Shown here one piece after another: positions 62,127 to 64,000 of a stretch of 64,000 nucleotides of DNA (positions within the stretch are counted from its first letter, which is position 1; each line of letters opens with the position of its first letter). Location: contig CANFOL010000006.1 of the NCBI GenBank assembly GCA_947448695.1, forward strand, positions 43,164 to 107,163. The letters run 5' to 3'. The DNA comes from Burkholderiaceae bacterium (GTDB taxonomy: Bacteria > Pseudomonadota > Gammaproteobacteria > Burkholderiales > Burkholderiaceae). The notes under the pieces are model-generated. The model ran no database searches, was not told the origin of the DNA, and worked only from the letters and a program-made list of their open reading frames with translations. Position numbers and translations under genes: made by a program.

Positions 62127-63164
62127 TTATTTAGCAACCAATGATGTTCCCACCTTTTTGGTCTCAGAATACTGCTGTGCTAAATATGGATAATCTGCGA
62201 GCATGCTTTTGCCATAAAGTGGCTTATTTGCCCCTTGATGGCATGTGGAACAGTTTGCTTTTGCCACATCCCCTGTGCCACCTAAACGATGTGCTGGGAA
62301 AGTTGCTGTTAATGGCTCCATATAGGTATTGTTGATATCTTTTACCATTTGAATGCCAAACCATGCCTGACCTCGCTGAGGTGAACTTTGTGACCAATCT
62401 GAAAATGCTCTAGAGTTATGACAGTATGTGCAATTGACTCCTAAAGATTTAGAGAAATGCATCATGATGCCGTACACATGTTCAGTCTCCTGTAGCGAAT
62501 GAACATTACCATTTGGTAAACCTTCTTTACCTATAATACGCGCCGGATTACTTTGTAATAAGTATTTAGAGAATGGTTCATTCGTTAATGATGAGTAAGC
62601 AACTGACGCAGCTGGTGCATTCTGACCATTACGTTGCCCTAAAGCTGGCCCACTAATACCCTGTGGAACATCTTTAAACCAAACATTTTGGGGAATATGA
62701 TTGCCTCGGTGACATGTGTAACAAGTTACACCCGTGCCTTGCACATGGTCTTTCCAATTCGCATTAATGTTTTGATTCATTTGTATCATCCGACGAGAAA
62801 CAATTTTTGTATATTTCTCATCTTCAGCAAAATTAGCAACATTGTGACAGTATGAGCAGCCTTCCTTAGGTGCTACCCAATTGGTCATACTCACCATAAA
62901 AGTAGTGAATTGTGCTTGGCTTAAGTTTCCTAGTACCTTGACGTTTTTATATACTTCGGAAGCTTTAGGACCATCACCTGGCGCAAGACCTGTTGATGGT
63001 GGCAATTCATTCTGCTTAACTTTTTCGGCTGTGATTCTAGGATTCTGGATATCTGCCATTCCAGTACCGCGAAAACCACTCTGTGCTTTTTGGAAAGCAG
63101 GTCTTTCACAACCAGTCAAAATAAATGTAACTCCTAATAGAAAAACTAATAGTATTTTTCTCAT
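62127..63164 (-). CDS. pufC: Reaction-centre tetraheme cytochrome c subunit
   Basis: A 345-residue lipoprotein: the signal region ends in the lipobox FILTGC (C19). Four heme-attachment sites are visible: CSYCH, CYTCH, CTYCH and CSTCH, each with a preceding Met-containing helix that gives the sixth ligand for at least three hemes. It re-reduces the special pair from periplasmic electron donors. It overlaps the pufM stop by one base (TAATG). Confidence 0.97.
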   Translation of the reverse strand: MRKILLVFLLGVTFILTGCERPAFQKAQSGFRGTGMADIQNPRITAEKVKQNELPPSTGLAPGDGPKASEVYKNVKVLGNLSQAQFTTFMVSMTNWVAPKEGCSYCHNVANFAEDEKYTKIVSRRMIQMNQNINANWKDHVQGTGVTCYTCHRGNHIPQNVWFKDVPQGISGPALGQRNGQNAPAASVAYSSLTNEPFSKYLLQSNPARIIGKEGLPNGNVHSLQETEHVYGIMMHFSKSLGVNCTYCHNSRAFSDWSQSSPQRGQAWFGIQMVKDINNTYMEPLTATFPAHRLGGTGDVAKANCSTCHQGANKPLYGKSMLADYPYLAQQYSETKKVGTSLVAK

Positions 63165-64000
63165 TATTTAACCCCTTGAACTGAAGGTGTAAAAGCTGGG
63201 GTTGCAATCGAAGGATCAACCATATTCGTTGATGGATATGAAGGTACCATGCCATGATGCATTGCCCATACATACCAGTTATCAACAAATGTTCCTGTTA
63301 ATAAAATTCCAATGCCGCCTGTAATTGGGCATAACACTGCGAACCACCAAGCCCAACGGTGGATAGATTCCATCGTGGCATTAAAGCCCATGGTCCAACG
63401 CCAGAAAAGTGCTGCACGTTCCGATGCGGTTCCACGATCTACGATTTGCTCAATCTCTCGCTCTCCTCCATAACGCCCGACCGCTAAAATTGTAGCGCCG
63501 TGCATGCCGAAGAGAAGCACAGAGCCATATAGGAAGAATATCGAAAACATGTGAAATGGGTTATAAAATAAATTGCCATAACGAATCGATAAAGCTGCTG
63601 TCCAATCTAAGTGTGGGAAAATTCCAAAAGGAACACCTTCACTCCAACTACCCATGAGTACTGGGCGGAATAGGCCTAACACGAGATATAACCAAATCGC
63701 TGCTGCAAAGGCCCAAGGTACATGTGTACCCATACCAAGCGCTCTTGCCCGATTATAGGTTCTCATCCACCAAAGTAAGATTGATGTTGTTAAGAATAAA
63801 CCGCAGATATTCCACCAACCACCTTCGCTCAATGGGGCAAGACGAAGTCCGTATTTAGGCGACGGCGGATCTAGCGAAAGCCAAAACAGCTGCTTAGCCA
63901 TTTGAATTGGATTCCAACCCACTTGTGCAAGCATATTAAAACCAATAATCACAAATGCTGTCATAAAACAGATCAGTGAGGCAACTCCCAAACGACCTAA
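63164..64000 (-). CDS. pufM: Photosynthetic reaction centre M subunit (5' end beyond window)
   Basis: The frame remains open to the right edge, where the codons before the first internal Met read L-G-R, as expected inside PufM, so the N-terminal part is missing. Ligand histidines are seen in [11 protein letters not shown] (special-pair BChl), [11 protein letters not shown] (iron) and ESIHRWAWW (iron). The iron-ligand Glu lies in the [13 protein letters not shown] region. It forms the L-M core that performs charge separation. pufBA and pufL are expected to the right. Confidence 0.97.
   Translation of the reverse strand, partial: LGRLGVASLICFMTAFVIIGFNMLAQVGWNPIQMAKQLFWLSLDPPSPKYGLRLAPLSEGGWWNICGLFLTTSILLWWMRTYNRARALGMGTHVPWAFAAAIWLYLVLGLFRPVLMGSWSEGVPFGIFPHLDWTAALSIRYGNLFYNPFHMFSIFFLYGSVLLFGMHGATILAVGRYGGEREIEQIVDRGTASERAALFWRWTMGFNATMESIHRWAWWFAVLCPITGGIGILLTGTFVDNWYVWAMHHGMVPSYPSTNMVDPSIATPAFTPSVQGVK

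Overview
This AT-rich window looks like the chromosome of a freshwater betaproteobacterium of the Burkholderiales, most likely Polynucleobacter or a close relative. It carries a photosynthesis gene cluster with the oxygen-dependent cyclase AcsF, PpsR/AerR regulators and spheroidene-type carotenoid genes. This fits an aerobic anoxygenic phototroph. TctC/Bug-type binding proteins and many small catabolic operons also fit Burkholderiales. Genus is inferred from gene content and base composition only.

Left part (1-27.4 kb): accessory catabolism. After a truncated MDR oxidoreductase and a LysR regulator, two divergent operons start near 6.2 kb. Leftward are a CoxL-type molybdenum hydroxylase and an MmgE/PrpD protein. 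Rightward are a three-gene ABC importer, the CoxS and CoxM subunits and a barbiturase/cyanuric acid amidohydrolase-family ring-opening enzyme. A VOC protein and an HpxZ/AtzH-like protein converge on the latter. Together they look like a route for import, hydroxylation and hydrolytic opening of a pyrimidine-like ring. Next come an HpsN-like dehydrogenase plus SDR, a long-form GTP cyclohydrolase II, a fasciclin protein, an M24-fold protein that has lost metal ligands, an exported amidohydrolase, an AbrB-type transporter, a periplasmic IorAB-type molybdenum hydroxylase, a TctC-type binding protein and a two-subunit Rieske dioxygenase.

Middle (27.4-31 kb): small membrane proteins and a pucBAC antenna operon. 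Its sigma70-like promoter has TGT-N12-ACA (PpsR/CrtJ-type) sites over the -35 and -10. Two further tiny membrane-protein genes follow.

Right part (31-64 kb): the main photosynthesis cluster. One leftward operon is bchG-MFS-bchP-tspO-hemA-dxs. Upstream of it lies a leftward operon bchF-N-B-H-L-M-lhaA-puhA-puhB-puhC-(BciE candidate)-acsF-puhE-ispH. Divergent from bchF are aerR-ppsR-crtA-crtD-crtC. From the right edge, pufM-pufC-crtI-crtB runs leftward to meet crtC. Genes of the pathway not seen here (pufBAL, bchXYZ, bchC, bchD, bchI, crtE, crtF) presumably lie to the right.

Most noteworthy are the barbiturase-linked catabolic island, an antenna alpha chain with Phe44/Leu45 as in B800-820 complexes, one operator shared by back-to-back bchF/aerR promoters, a crtC frame that begins about 300 nt inside crtD, a BciE-like gene next to acsF, and several unannotated-size membrane peptides.
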